A stretch of DNA of 64,000 nucleotides from the NCBI RefSeq assembly GCF_019212185.1, contig NZ_CP078138.1, forward strand, positions 5,686,501 to 5,750,500. Reading direction: 5' to 3'. Position 1 is the stretch's first letter. The number at the start of each line of letters is the position of its first letter. A program made the position numbers and the translations under genes. The notes beneath the pieces are model-generated. The model saw nothing but the letters and a program-made list of their open reading frames with translations. It was not told the DNA's origin and did not search any database. The DNA comes from Pseudomonas fluorescens. Its GTDB lineage: Bacteria > Pseudomonadota > Gammaproteobacteria > Pseudomonadales > Pseudomonadaceae. Below are positions 1 to 8,297 of this stretch, in pieces.

Positions 1-103
1 GGGGGATCGCCAGGGCCTGGCGGATCGCCGCAAAGTCATGCACGGCGACAGTCAGGGTTCCGTCCATGTCGAATACCCAATGACGAACCTGCGACAGACT
101 CAT
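1..103 (-). CDS. HAD-superfamily hydrolase, 5' part only
   Basis: Reading leftward from an ATG at 103, 34 codons are visible before the window ends. The protein begins MSLSQVRHWVFDMDGTLTVA, and FDMDGTL is HAD motif I, in which the first Asp is the nucleophile and the second the acid/base. The ATG overlaps the TGA of the tesB-like gene in an ATGA arrangement, so the two are probably translationally coupled and co-transcribed. HAD enzymes are mostly phosphatases; the cap domain and substrate cannot be judged from this fragment. The family call is firm, the substrate is unknown. Confidence 0.8.
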   Translation of the reverse strand, partial: MSLSQVRHWVFDMDGTLTVAVHDFAAIRQALAIP

Positions 104-969
104 GCCCAATCCTTGCGGTGGCGGATCAAGCCTTCCTGAGTGACCGAGGCCACCAGTTTGCCGGCGCGGTTGTACACGCTACCACGGGAGAACCCTCGCG
201 AATTACCGGCCCATGGACTGTCCATGGCGTAGAGCAGCCAGTCATCGGCACGCAGATCGGCGTGGAACCACAGGGCGTGATCGAGGCTGGCGACCTGCAT
301 ATCTTTCTGCCAGACCGATTTGCCGTGGGGCAACATCGAAGTGGTCAGCAAGCCGAAATCCGAGGCATAGGCCAGCAGGTATTTGTGCAAGGCCGGGATG
401 TCTGCCAACGCACCGTCGGCGCGAAACCAGACGTACTTGATCGGATCCCCGGGTTGCGGATTGTAGGGATCCTTCTCGGTGACCGGGCGCACTTCGATCG
501 GCTTCGGGCACAGCAACTTCTCGCGCATGTGCTCCGGGATCAGATGCGCCAACTGCTGGGTGATTTCCAGTTCGGTTGGCAGGTTCTCCGGACCGACCAC
601 AACCGGCATCTCGGTCTGGTGGAAGAAGCCTTCTTCGTCGTACTGGAACGAGGCGCTGCAGGTGAAGATCGGGTTGCCCTTCTGGATCGCGGTCACCCGG
701 CGCGTGCTGAAGCTGCCGCCATCGCGTACCCGGTCAACCTGATAGACCACCGGCAAACCGGCGTCTCCCGGACGCAGGAAATAACCATGCATCGAATGCA
801 CATGCCGCGCCTCTTCAACGGTCTGACTGGCTGCAGACAGCGACTGGCCCAGCACCTGGCCGCCGAACAGCTGGCGAAACCCGAGGTCCTGACTGCGACC
901 ACGGAACAGGTTTTCTTCGATGGGTTCCAGGGTCAGCAAGTCGACCAGATCATCCAGCACATGACTCAT
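100..969 (-). CDS. tesB: acyl-CoA thioesterase II (TesB)
   Basis: This 289-residue protein is full length for TesB, a double-hotdog thioesterase that hydrolyses medium- and long-chain acyl-CoA to free fatty acid and CoA in the cytoplasm. The E. coli catalytic triad is Asp204, Thr228 and Gln278. By direct counting this protein has Asp204 in YASDFGLL, Ser228 in VASLDHALWFH and Gln278 in SVTQEG, so the triad is kept with a conservative Thr-to-Ser change. The typical FGGQVLGQ and HSMHGYFLRPG motifs are present near residues 35 and 58. Its stop overlaps the start of the downstream HAD hydrolase. The role is probably to relieve acyl-CoA build-up. Confidence 0.95.
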   Translation of the reverse strand: MSHVLDDLVDLLTLEPIEENLFRGRSQDLGFRQLFGGQVLGQSLSAASQTVEEARHVHSMHGYFLRPGDAGLPVVYQVDRVRDGGSFSTRRVTAIQKGNPIFTCSASFQYDEEGFFHQTEMPVVVGPENLPTELEITQQLAHLIPEHMREKLLCPKPIEVRPVTEKDPYNPQPGDPIKYVWFRADGALADIPALHKYLLAYASDFGLLTTSMLPHGKSVWQKDMQVASLDHALWFHADLRADDWLLYAMDSPWAGNSRGFSRGSVYNRAGKLVASVTQEGLIRHRKDWA

Positions 970-1073
970 TCAGACTCTCCTACAGAGCAATGCCGCGCAG
1001 TCCTGGCTGCTGCGGTCGATTCGGATGTTGGCCGGAGCCAACCAATACACGCATTGTAAACATCCGAGCTGGC

Positions 1074-1643
1074 TTAGCCATGCATGGTTTTCAACCATTG
1101 CTCGCGGGAAATGCGGTAAAGCAGGTGACGGCTCAGCGGATGATCGGGCGCCACCTTGGGATGATCGAAATCTCCCGCCGGATCGTGCTTCATGCCAATC
1201 GCCTGCATGACTTTCTCCGAAGGCAGGTTATCCACCGCTGTAAACGCCACCACCTGATCCAGAGACAAGCGATCAAAACCGCAACGCAGAGCGGTCCACG
1301 CCGCTTCACTGGCGTACCCGAGCCCCCAGTGTTCACGCGCCAGGCGCCAGCCGATTTCAATAGCAGGAGTGAACGTCGCCTCGAACCCGACTGCCCCCAA
1401 ACCGGTAAAACCGATGAACGCGCCGCTGTCCTTGCGTTCCAGCGCCCACGCGCCGAAACCATGCTCGGCGAAATGTCCACGGATTCGCCCGATCAATTCG
1501 GCACTTTCCAGGCGACTCAAGGGCGCCGGAAAGTAGCGCATGACCTGCGGGTCAGCGCACATCGCGGCAAATGCCGGTAAATCCTCATCACGCCACTGCC
1601 GCAGTAGCAAGCGTGCACTTTCCAGTTGCAGTATTGGCTCCAT
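1074..1643 (-). CDS. GNAT N-acetyltransferase, RimJ/RimL type
   Basis: I chose the ATG at 1643, giving 189 residues starting MEPILQLESARLLLRQW, because GNAT proteins of this type begin with the strand carrying TxRLxLRxW; the longer frame to 1697 adds a non-family extension. The acetyl-CoA pyrophosphate loop region follows EIGWRLAREHWGLGYASEA, typical of the RimJ/RimL branch that acetylates protein N-termini or small amines. The substrate is unknown. The gene diverges from the histone-deacetylase-like gene at 1720, with only 76 bp between the two starts, so the promoters must overlap or sit back to back. The family assignment is secure. Confidence 0.85.
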   Translation of the reverse strand: MEPILQLESARLLLRQWRDEDLPAFAAMCADPQVMRYFPAPLSRLESAELIGRIRGHFAEHGFGAWALERKDSGAFIGFTGLGAVGFEATFTPAIEIGWRLAREHWGLGYASEAAWTALRCGFDRLSLDQVVAFTAVDNLPSEKVMQAIGMKHDPAGDFDHPKVAPDHPLSRHLLYRISREQWLKTMHG

Positions 1644-1719
1644 TGCTCCACTCCGTTGCGCTGCCACCCAGTCTATATCGCTGGTAGGATCCTTCACTCA
1701 TTCACCCCACGTTATCCAC

Positions 1720-2640
1720 ATGCCCCTGCCCCTGATCTACCACGAAGACTACAGCCCCGAGTTTCCCTCGGAGCATCGCTTCCCCATGGACAAATTCCGC
1801 CTGCTGCGCGATCACCTGGTGGACAGTGGCCTGACTCGGGACCAGGATCTGCTGCGCCCGCAGATCTGCCCGCCGGACGTTCTCGCCCTGGCCCACGATC
1901 GCGACTATATCGACCGCTATATGCAGGGCGAGTTGTCCCGTGAAGACCAGCGGCGCCTCGGTCTGCCCTGGAGCGAAGCCCTGGCGCGGCGCACAGTGCG
2001 TGCCGTCGGTGGTTCGCTACTCGCAGCCGAGCAGGCGCTGCAACATGGCCTGGCCTGCCACCTGGCGGGCGGCACCCACCACGCCCACTACGATCATCCG
2101 GCCGGCTTTTGCATCTTCAACGACCTGGCGGTGATCAGCCATTACCTGCTGGAAAGTGGCCGTGTCGGACGCGTGCTGATCTTCGACTGCGATGTGCATC
2201 AAGGCGATGGTACGGCCCGGATACTGGAACATACCCCGGACGCAGTGACGGTTTCCCTGCACTGCGAAAAGAATTTTCCCGCACGCAAGGCCAAGAGTGA
2301 CTGGGACATCCCTTTGCCCATGGGCATGGGTGATGACGATTACCTGAAGGTGGTCGATGACGCGCTCAACTACCTGCTGCCGCTGTACCAACCTGACCTG
2401 GTGCTGTACGACGCAGGCGTCGATGTGCACAAGGATGACGCCCTGGGTTATCTGAAGCTGACAGACGCCGGTGTCGCTGCGCGTGACGAAAGCGTGATGC
2501 GCCATTGCCTCGGACGGGACATTCCGGTGGTCGGGGTAATTGGCGGCGGCTACAGCAAGGACCGTCAGGCCCTGGCGCGGCGCCACGGCATTCTGCATCA
2601 CAGCGCGCAACGGGTCTGGCAGTCATCAGGCTGTCACTGA
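1720..2640 (+). CDS. histone deacetylase-family (HDAC-like) amidohydrolase
   Basis: The start at 1720 gives 306 residues beginning MPLPLIYHEDYSPEFPSEHR, the usual N-terminus of bacterial class IV-like deacetylases. The HH pair at residues 120-121 (GGTHHAHYDH), zinc ligands Asp158 and His160 (FDCDVHQGDG) and Asp235 (AGVDVHKDD), and the transition-state Tyr278 (GGGYSKD) are all present, so the enzyme should be active as a Zn-dependent deacetylase. Known bacterial relatives act on acetylated small molecules such as acetylpolyamines or on acetyl-lysine; the substrate here cannot be told. The gene is divergent from a GNAT acetyltransferase, which makes an acetylation/deacetylation link possible but unproven. 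Confidence 0.88.
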   Translation: MPLPLIYHEDYSPEFPSEHRFPMDKFRLLRDHLVDSGLTRDQDLLRPQICPPDVLALAHDRDYIDRYMQGELSREDQRRLGLPWSEALARRTVRAVGGSLLAAEQALQHGLACHLAGGTHHAHYDHPAGFCIFNDLAVISHYLLESGRVGRVLIFDCDVHQGDGTARILEHTPDAVTVSLHCEKNFPARKAKSDWDIPLPMGMGDDDYLKVVDDALNYLLPLYQPDLVLYDAGVDVHKDDALGYLKLTDAGVAARDESVMRHCLGRDIPVVGVIGGGYSKDRQALARRHGILHHSAQRVWQSSGCH

Positions 2641-2846
2641 ACCCTGGATGTTTTACCCACAATGGCTGTGGAGCGGCCTGTGGATAACCTGAGCGAAAGG
2701 ACCTGCAGACCACAGGACACCTGGCCTACGGAGCACTGATTGTTTTTTGACCAGCTAAAATCTGCTGCGAGGCCCGGCCGCCTCTGCGAGCCGGGTCACG
2801 TACTGTTAGAATGCGCCGCTCATTCCACCGAACCGCAGCGCTCGCC

Positions 2847-4085
2847 ATGACTCAGTCCACCGCCCCCTTCCCTCGCCACGTTGCCATTATCGGCGGCGGC
2901 CCTGCCGGCCTGATGGCCGCCGAGGTATTGAGCCAGAGTGGAGTCCAGGTTGATCTGTATGACGGCATGCCATCCGTGGGGCGCAAATTCCTGTTGGCCG
3001 GCGTTGGCGGCATGAACATCACCCACTCCGAGGCCTACCCGGCTTTTCTTTCGCGCTACGCCGAGCGGGCGCCGTACATGGCACCGCTGCTGCGCGAATT
3101 CGGCGCGCAAGCACTGTGCGAATGGATTCACGACTTGGGAATCGAAACCTTTGTCGGCAGTTCCGGACGAGTGTTTCCCACCGACATGAAAGCCGCCCCC
3201 CTGTTGCGTGCCTGGCTCAAGCGCTTGCGTGACAGCGGTGTAGTTATCCACACCCGCCACCGCTGGCTGGGCTGGAATGCCGATGGCAGCGTGCGCATCG
3301 CCAGCCCCGACGGTGAGAAAGCAGTGAAACCCGACGCCTTGCTGCTGGCCTTGGGCGGCGGCAGTTGGTCACGTCTGGGCTCGGACGGCGCCTGGACGTT
3401 GCCTCTGGAACAAAAAGGTATCGACCTGAGCCCCTTGGCACCGAGCAATTGCGGGTTTGACGTCGCCACCTGGAGCGAGCTGATGGTCAGCAAATTCGCC
3501 GGAGCGCCGCTGAAAAATATCGCCATCGGTTTGAATGACGACCTGCCACGCCTCGGCGAGTGCGTGATCACCGCGACCGGTATTGAAGGCAGCCTGATCT
3601 ACGCGTTATCGGCCAGCATTCGCGACGCCATTCAACTGAACGGCTCGGCAACGGTACACATCGATCTGCTGCCCGGCCGCCCTGTGGATAAAATCCAGGC
3701 GGCGCTGAACAAGCCCCGCGGCTCACGCTCCATGGCCAAGCACCTGCAGAGCCAGTTGGGCCTGGACGGTGTCAAGGCTGCCTTGCTGCGCGAACTCACC
3801 GGCGCGGACACGTTCGCTGATCCGCTTGCCCTGGCCCAGGCCATCAAGGCCCTGCCACTGACACTGGTCAAGACCCGTCCACTGGACGAAGCCATCAGCA
3901 GCGCCGGCGGCGTGAAGTTCGAAGCGATGAACCAGAACCTGATGCTCAACGCCCTTCCAGGCGTGTTTTGCGCAGGTGAAATGCTCGACTGGGAGGCGCC
4001 GACGGGCGGCTACCTGCTGACTGCCTGCTTTGCCAGCGGACGAGCAGCAGGACTGGGAGTAAAGGACTGGCTCAGCGGTAAGTGA
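2847..4085 (+). CDS. BaiN/HI0933-type FAD-dependent oxidoreductase (TIGR03862-like)
   Basis: The ATG at 2847 gives 412 residues and puts the dinucleotide-binding motif GGGPAGLMAAEVL within the first 25 residues, as expected; the frame from 2811 adds an arginine-rich leader and is less likely. FLLAGVGGMNITHSE and the C-terminal GVFCAGEMLDWEAPTGGYLL are hallmarks of the HI0933/BaiN flavoprotein family, which binds FAD with a Rossmann fold and an inserted substrate domain. Members are poorly characterised cytoplasmic oxidoreductases, and the substrate is unknown. A possible -10 hexamer, TAGAAT, lies at 2807-2812. Confidence 0.85.
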   Translation: MTQSTAPFPRHVAIIGGGPAGLMAAEVLSQSGVQVDLYDGMPSVGRKFLLAGVGGMNITHSEAYPAFLSRYAERAPYMAPLLREFGAQALCEWIHDLGIETFVGSSGRVFPTDMKAAPLLRAWLKRLRDSGVVIHTRHRWLGWNADGSVRIASPDGEKAVKPDALLLALGGGSWSRLGSDGAWTLPLEQKGIDLSPLAPSNCGFDVATWSELMVSKFAGAPLKNIAIGLNDDLPRLGECVITATGIEGSLIYALSASIRDAIQLNGSATVHIDLLPGRPVDKIQAALNKPRGSRSMAKHLQSQLGLDGVKAALLRELTGADTFADPLALAQAIKALPLTLVKTRPLDEAISSAGGVKFEAMNQNLMLNALPGVFCAGEMLDWEAPTGGYLLTACFASGRAAGLGVKDWLSGK

Positions 4086-4087
4086 TG

Positions 4088-4145
4088 AGCTGCAAGCTAC
4101 AAGACTGAAGCGGTGCATACCGCTTGTGTCTTGCAGCTTGAAGCT
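4088..4145. repeat. REP-like inverted repeat / bidirectional terminator candidate
   Basis: An imperfect 58-bp palindrome sits between two convergent genes. The outer arms at 4088-4105 and 4128-4145 match at 16 of 18 positions when one is reversed and complemented. An inner perfect 7-bp stem lies at 4108-4114 and 4119-4125 around a GCAT loop. The AGCTGCAAGCTACAAG type of sequence resembles palindromic repeats scattered in fluorescent pseudomonads. There is no clear T-run, so termination by this hairpin is an inference. Confidence 0.65.
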
Positions 4146-4154
4146 GCCCACGTC

Positions 4155-5483
4155 CTACTTCTTCTTACGCGGCCCGGTATTGAACACCGGCACTTTGCGC
4201 ACCGGTTTCACCGGCACATCGGCCACAGTCTCGCCACTGTCGACCCACTTGCCGAGGTTGCGTTTACCGCCGCCGGAAGCCTTGGGCTTCTTCGGTTTTT
4301 TCGGCTTCTTGATCACCTGACCACTGGCGTCGGTGTCCGGCACACGATGATCGGGCTCGAAGTCCTGCTCCTGATGCCGGGTCAGGGGCTGACGGGTCAG
4401 CATCTCAATGGCCGACAGCAGATTCACCTCATCGGCACACACCAGCGAAATCGCCTCGCCGGTAGCGCCGGCACGCCCGGTGCGGCCGATACGGTGGATG
4501 TAGTCCTCGGCCACGATCGGCAGGTCGAAGTTGACCACCAGCGGCAAGTCTTCGATATCCAGACCTCGCGCCGCAACGTCAGTGGCCACCAGAATCTGGA
4601 TGTCACTGGCCTTGAAGCGGTCCAGCGCCCGCTGGCGAGTGGCCTGCGGTTTATCGCCGTGAATACCGTCGGCATTCACGCCAAGACCTTGCAACTTATC
4701 CACCAGCGCATCGACGCCGTTACGGGTCTTGGCGAACACCAGCACCTGTTTCCACTTGCCTTTGCGCATCAGGTGCACGAACAGTTCCGGCTTGCGCTTT
4801 TTGTCGACCGTGTACACCCATTGCTTGACGGTGTTGGCCGCCACATTACGCGGGCTGACCTCAATGCTCAGAGGGTCATTGAGCATCTGCCCGGCCAGCA
4901 GGCGGATCTGCTCGGAAAATGTCGCGGAGAACAACAGCGTCTGGCGCTTTTTCGGCAACGCCTTATAAATGTTCGCCAGCTCTTCGGAAAAGCCCAGGTC
5001 GAGCATGCGATCCGCTTCGTCCAGCACCAGGGTCTGCAGCTGGTTGAATTTCAGCGCGTTCTGGCGGAACAGGTCCAGCAGGCGACCCGGTGTCGCCACC
5101 AGCAAATCGACACCTTTGCGCAGTTTCATCATCTGCGGGTTGATGCTGACGCCGCCGTAGACCGCGTAAGTGCTCAGCGGCAGGTGCTCGGCGTACTGAC
5201 GCACGCTTTCATGCACCTGCTCGGCCAGCTCGCGGGTCGGTACAAGGATCAGTGCCCGCACCGAGTTGCTGCTGACTTTCGGCCCTTCCATGGCCAGCAA
5301 TTGCAGGAGCGGCACGGCAAAACCGGCGGTCTTGCCGGTACCGGTCTGGGCCGCAGCCATCAGGTCGCGACCGGCCAGTACGGCGGGAATGGCTTGCGCC
5401 TGCACCGGAGTCGGGGTCTGGTAACCGAGCGTCTCGAGGGCGCGCAGCAAGGGTTCGATCAGGCCAAGAGTGGCGAAAGTCAT
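4155..5483 (-). CDS. rhlE: DEAD-box ATP-dependent RNA helicase RhlE
   Basis: This 442-residue protein has the complete DEAD-box set. The Q-motif region YQTPTPVQAQAIP is near 21, motif I AQTGTGKT is at 45-52, DEAD at 155-158, SAT at 186-188 and HRIGRTGRAG in the second RecA domain. The C-terminus is a basic, low-complexity tail (repeated KKPKKP, then KKRNLGKW-like and PRKKK), typical of RhlE, which uses it to hold RNA. RhlE unwinds short RNA duplexes and takes part in ribosome maturation and RNA turnover, often with RNase E. The gene stands alone, convergent with the flavoprotein gene. Confidence 0.93.
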   Translation of the reverse strand: MTFATLGLIEPLLRALETLGYQTPTPVQAQAIPAVLAGRDLMAAAQTGTGKTAGFAVPLLQLLAMEGPKVSSNSVRALILVPTRELAEQVHESVRQYAEHLPLSTYAVYGGVSINPQMMKLRKGVDLLVATPGRLLDLFRQNALKFNQLQTLVLDEADRMLDLGFSEELANIYKALPKKRQTLLFSATFSEQIRLLAGQMLNDPLSIEVSPRNVAANTVKQWVYTVDKKRKPELFVHLMRKGKWKQVLVFAKTRNGVDALVDKLQGLGVNADGIHGDKPQATRQRALDRFKASDIQILVATDVAARGLDIEDLPLVVNFDLPIVAEDYIHRIGRTGRAGATGEAISLVCADEVNLLSAIEMLTRQPLTRHQEQDFEPDHRVPDTDASGQVIKKPKKPKKPKASGGGKRNLGKWVDSGETVADVPVKPVRKVPVFNTGPRKKK

Positions 5484-5541
5484 TGGGGTACCGTAGGAGA
5501 ATGTCAGCGCATCTGTGCAATGCGCGGCAGTTTACCTTAAA

Positions 5542-6432
5542 TCACTGCGGTTTCTGCTTACGCCACTGCGGCAAGCCGATCAACACCACGGCACCGATGA
5601 TGACCGTCATCGCCAGCGCCTCTTCGAGGCCAATGGTTTCGCCGGCAAAGACAATCCCCAGCAGCACTGCCACCGCCGGGTTCACGTAGGCATAGCTGGT
5701 GGCAGCGGCAGGCCGCACATGCTTGAGCAGGTACATATAGGCGTTGAACGCGACGATGGAGCCGAATACCACCAGGTACATCAGCGCGATCCAGCCTTCA
5801 ATGGGTGGCAGGGCTTGCAGGTGCTCACCGGACAACACACTGCCAATCATCAGCACCACGCCACCTATCAGCATCTCGGCCGCACTGGCCATCGCCCCTT
5901 GCGGCAGTGGCAGGTGCCTGCTCAACACGGAGCCGAATGCCCAGGCCGCAGCGGCGAAGATCAACAGGGCAGCCCCCAGCGGGCTGGATTGCAGGTTGGA
6001 GCCGAGGTTGAGCATGGCGATGCCGATCAGCCCCATGATAATGCCCGCCCATTCCAGGCGAGTGTTACGGGTGCCCCAGAAATAGCCGAACAACAGGGTG
6101 AACAGCGGCACGGTCGCGACCGCCAGCGCAGCCACACCGGAAGCCACACCGGCGTGCTCGGCCACGGTCACCGCGCCGTTGCCACAACTGAGCAGCAACA
6201 CGCCGATGATCGCCGCCGCCTTCCACTGCTGCCAAGTCGGAGCCGGCACCCCGCGCCAGCGCAGAAATCCGTACAACAGCGCCCCGGCGAGGATAAAGCG
6301 CACCCCACCGAGCATCAGTGGCGGCCAGGATTCCACGCCGATGCGAATCACCAGGTAGGTCGACCCCCAGATCACGTACAGCGCAAAAAAGGCACCAATC
6401 AATGGTAACGGGAAACGGCGAAGACCAGGCAT
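5542..6432 (-). CDS. EamA/DMT-family inner-membrane transporter
   Basis: This 296-residue protein is built from about ten hydrophobic helices in two EamA repeats. It begins with FFALYVIWGSTYLVIRIGVE, the classic start of the drug/metabolite transporter (YedA/RhaT-like) family. A conserved VNPAVAVLLG motif in the second repeat supports this. These carriers export small metabolites or amino acids across the inner membrane; the substrate is not predictable. The gene diverges from an AsnC/Lrp regulator 160 bp away. That layout commonly means the regulator controls the exporter, with an amino acid as possible ligand. Confidence 0.9.
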   Translation of the reverse strand: MPGLRRFPLPLIGAFFALYVIWGSTYLVIRIGVESWPPLMLGGVRFILAGALLYGFLRWRGVPAPTWQQWKAAAIIGVLLLSCGNGAVTVAEHAGVASGVAALAVATVPLFTLLFGYFWGTRNTRLEWAGIIMGLIGIAMLNLGSNLQSSPLGAALLIFAAAAWAFGSVLSRHLPLPQGAMASAAEMLIGGVVLMIGSVLSGEHLQALPPIEGWIALMYLVVFGSIVAFNAYMYLLKHVRPAAATSYAYVNPAVAVLLGIVFAGETIGLEEALAMTVIIGAVVLIGLPQWRKQKPQ

Positions 6433-6529
6433 GGGAGGCTCTAAGGCAGGACAAGTGGAGCGTTATTCTAGAAACCCGACAGACGGAACATAAGTTACAA
6501 AACCTGTTTATGAGGCCGGTACACTTTTC

Positions 6530-6563
6530 AAAGCACGGAGTTAGTCGCTATAAACCGTGCTTT
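6530..6563. promoter_or_regulatory. inverted repeat upstream of the AsnC/Lrp gene
   Basis: A perfect 9-bp inverted repeat, AAAGCACGG at 6530-6538 and CCGTGCTTT at 6555-6563, is separated by 16 bp that include an AT-rich stretch. It ends 29 bp before the regulator ATG at 6593 and lies between the divergent transporter and regulator genes. It could be an autoregulatory operator or a leader hairpin. The structure is seen; the function is inferred. Confidence 0.5.
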
Positions 6564-6592
6564 CGAAAGCCAGCTGTTTCTGGAGCCTGTTT

Positions 6593-7045
6593 ATGGACAA
6601 GTACGACCGAATGCTGCTCAGCGCCTTGATGGAAAATGGCCGGGCGTCTTACGCCGAGCTGGCGAGAAAAGTGAACCTTTCGGCTCCGGCCGTCGCCGAG
6701 CGAGTCGCCAAGCTGGAGTCCAACGGGGTGATCACTGGCTACCAGGCGAATGTCGACCTGGCCAAGGTCGGTTTACCGATCCAGTGCCTGATCGAACTGC
6801 GCCTGACCCAGCATGGCAACCAGAAAGCCTACGACGAACTGCTCGAGATCCCCCAACTGACCGAGTGTTATCGGGTAACGGGGGATGCCTGCGTGATCAT
6901 GCGCGGCGCGGTGGCGTCGATGATCGAACTTGAAGCCTTGATCAATCGCGTCGCCCGCTTCGGCTCCAGCAAGACGTCAATCGTGCTGTCGAGCGCCTTC
7001 GACAAACGTGTGCCGTTGGTACAACTGGAAAGCTCGGGCAGGTGA
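6593..7045 (+). CDS. Lrp/AsnC-family transcriptional regulator
   Basis: I chose the ATG at 6593, which gives 150 residues starting MDKYDRMLLSALMENGRASY, the standard N-terminus of Lrp/AsnC proteins; the longer frame to 6557 adds an unrelated leader. A winged helix-turn-helix (YAELARKVNLSAPAVAERVAKLESNGVITGY) fills the first 60 residues, and a RAM ligand-binding domain with VTGDACVIMRGAV follows. These proteins form octamers and sense amino acids. Its probable target is the divergent EamA exporter. I cannot name the effector. Confidence 0.92.
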   Translation: MDKYDRMLLSALMENGRASYAELARKVNLSAPAVAERVAKLESNGVITGYQANVDLAKVGLPIQCLIELRLTQHGNQKAYDELLEIPQLTECYRVTGDACVIMRGAVASMIELEALINRVARFGSSKTSIVLSSAFDKRVPLVQLESSGR

Positions 7046-7051
7046 GGGACT

Positions 7052-7663
7052 TCAGACCCCGCGATGACGCTGGAGATGATCGTTGATTTTCGCCGCCGGG
7101 ACTTTCTGCAGGCGGCACAAGAATTCATGGGACAGCTCACGCAACCCATGTTTTTCACGCAACTCGTGCGCCAGGTGCGCCGTCAGGTTGGCTGCCATTT
7201 CCGCGTCGGCCATCGCCCGGTGCGCCTGCCCGGTATGAGGCAATTGTGCGAAGGACGTGAGGGTGCCCAGCTTGTGGTTGGGCGCCGCCGGCATCAGGCG
7301 GCGGGCCAAAAGCAGCGAACAGGCGAAGTTCTGCAGACGGGTGCGCTTGATCCGCCCCAGCTCGAAGTCCCAGAACTTCTGGTCGAATGCCGCGTTGTGG
7401 GCCAACAGTGGCGTAGTGCCAACGAACTCGTTGACCTCGTTCATGACCTGCTCGGCGCTCGGCGCCGTGCGCAACATGGCATTGCTGATGCCGGTCAGTT
7501 GCTCGATGAAGGCCGGCACCCGCACCCCGGCATTCATCAGGCTCTGGTAACGGTCGACAATGCGTCCCTGTTCCAGCATGACCACAGCGATTTCGGTGGC
7601 TCGGCAGCTGCTGCTGGGGGAGATCCCGGTGGTTTCAAAGTCGATGACGGCTATGCGTTCCAA
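7052..7663 (-). CDS. DnaQ-like DEDDh 3'-5' exonuclease
   Basis: The protein has 203 residues and carries the exonuclease motifs DFETTG (Exo I, Asp and Glu), HNAAFD (Exo II) and HRAMADAEM (Exo IIIe, His and Asp). It is therefore a DEDDh enzyme of the PolC/DnaQ type. The start is a TTG at 7663, preceded by AAGGA with a six-base spacer; no ATG allows the first strand of the fold to form. It lacks polymerase, GIY-YIG and BRCT parts. A role in DNA repair or RNA trimming is possible. The regulator gene ends six bases away, convergently. Confidence 0.88.
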   Translation of the reverse strand: MERIAVIDFETTGISPSSSCRATEIAVVMLEQGRIVDRYQSLMNAGVRVPAFIEQLTGISNAMLRTAPSAEQVMNEVNEFVGTTPLLAHNAAFDQKFWDFELGRIKRTRLQNFACSLLLARRLMPAAPNHKLGTLTSFAQLPHTGQAHRAMADAEMAANLTAHLAHELREKHGLRELSHEFLCRLQKVPAAKINDHLQRHRGV

Positions 7664-7685
7664 ACCTGTTCCTTGCGTTCAATGT

Positions 7686-8165
7686 TCAATTTTTAAGCAG
7701 CAACGCGCCTTCGATCGGCACGTAGCGGCTGGCCGCGCGAATCAGCGAATTGGCGGTCAAGCCGGGCACACCGTAAGCCACCGCCTCGACCCGGTGCTTA
7801 CTGATGATGCGCTCCAGCAACATGTCGAAATCGCCGTCACCGGAAGCCAGTACCACTTCATCGACGTGATCGGCAGCGTCCATGACGTCCAGGGTAATGC
7901 CGACGTCCCAGTCGCCCTTGGCCGAGCCATCGCTGCGCTGTATGTAAGGCTTGAGCTTCACGGTGAAACCGAGGTTACGCAGGATCTGCTGGAATTGTTG
8001 CTGCTTGCTGTCGCCCCGATCGATGGCGTAGGCATAGGCCTCGACAATCTGCCCACGCTGACTGATGTCAGCCCACAGGGCGGCATAGTTGAAATGACAA
8101 CCGTAAGCCTGGCGCACGGTGTAATAGAGGTTCTGGACATCGGCGAACACTGCGATTTTCTTCAC
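7686..8165 (-). CDS. LabA-like NYN-domain putative ribonuclease
   Basis: This 159-residue protein begins KKIAVFADVQNLYYT and contains KGDWDVGITLDV and LASGDGDFDML. These supply the clustered Asp residues of the NYN (PIN-like) fold, a metal-dependent ribonuclease fold found in LabA and MARF1. The start is GTG at 8165, with GAGGAAG a few bases upstream; no suitable ATG exists before the first strand. The gene is followed 22 bp later by the DnaQ-like exonuclease in the same direction, so two nuclease-fold genes may be co-transcribed. The RNA target is unknown. Confidence 0.87.
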   Translation of the reverse strand: MKKIAVFADVQNLYYTVRQAYGCHFNYAALWADISQRGQIVEAYAYAIDRGDSKQQQFQQILRNLGFTVKLKPYIQRSDGSAKGDWDVGITLDVMDAADHVDEVVLASGDGDFDMLLERIISKHRVEAVAYGVPGLTANSLIRAASRYVPIEGALLLKN

Positions 8166-8261
8166 CGCACTTCCTCTTGGCGCACGCAGGCGGTTGCTCG
8201 GACTCAGGGTCCGAAAAGTCGCTCAGTATGCCAGTCATGAAGAAGATTCCGCGAATAAACA

Positions 8262-8287
8262 GTCCGGGGCGCCACAGCGCCCCGGAC
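8262..8287 (-). terminator. intrinsic terminator hairpin after the DUF2076 gene
   Basis: A perfect 11-bp stem, GTCCGGGGCGC at 8262-8272 and GCGCCCCGGAC at 8277-8287, has a CACA loop. It lies 10 bp past the stop of the leftward DUF2076 gene. The following bases on the leftward transcript are TGTTTATTC, a modest U-tract. Confidence 0.75.
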
Positions 8288-8297
8288 GAATGGCGGG

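Noticed and set aside
118..1059. A 313-codon plus-strand frame opposite the tesB gene
   Set aside because: It is antisense to a full-length TesB with its catalytic residues in place; long open antisense frames are expected at this GC content.
4113..5540. A 475-codon plus-strand frame opposite rhlE
   Set aside because: The sequence is rich in His, Gln and Arg with no family motifs, typical of a GC-driven shadow of a real gene.
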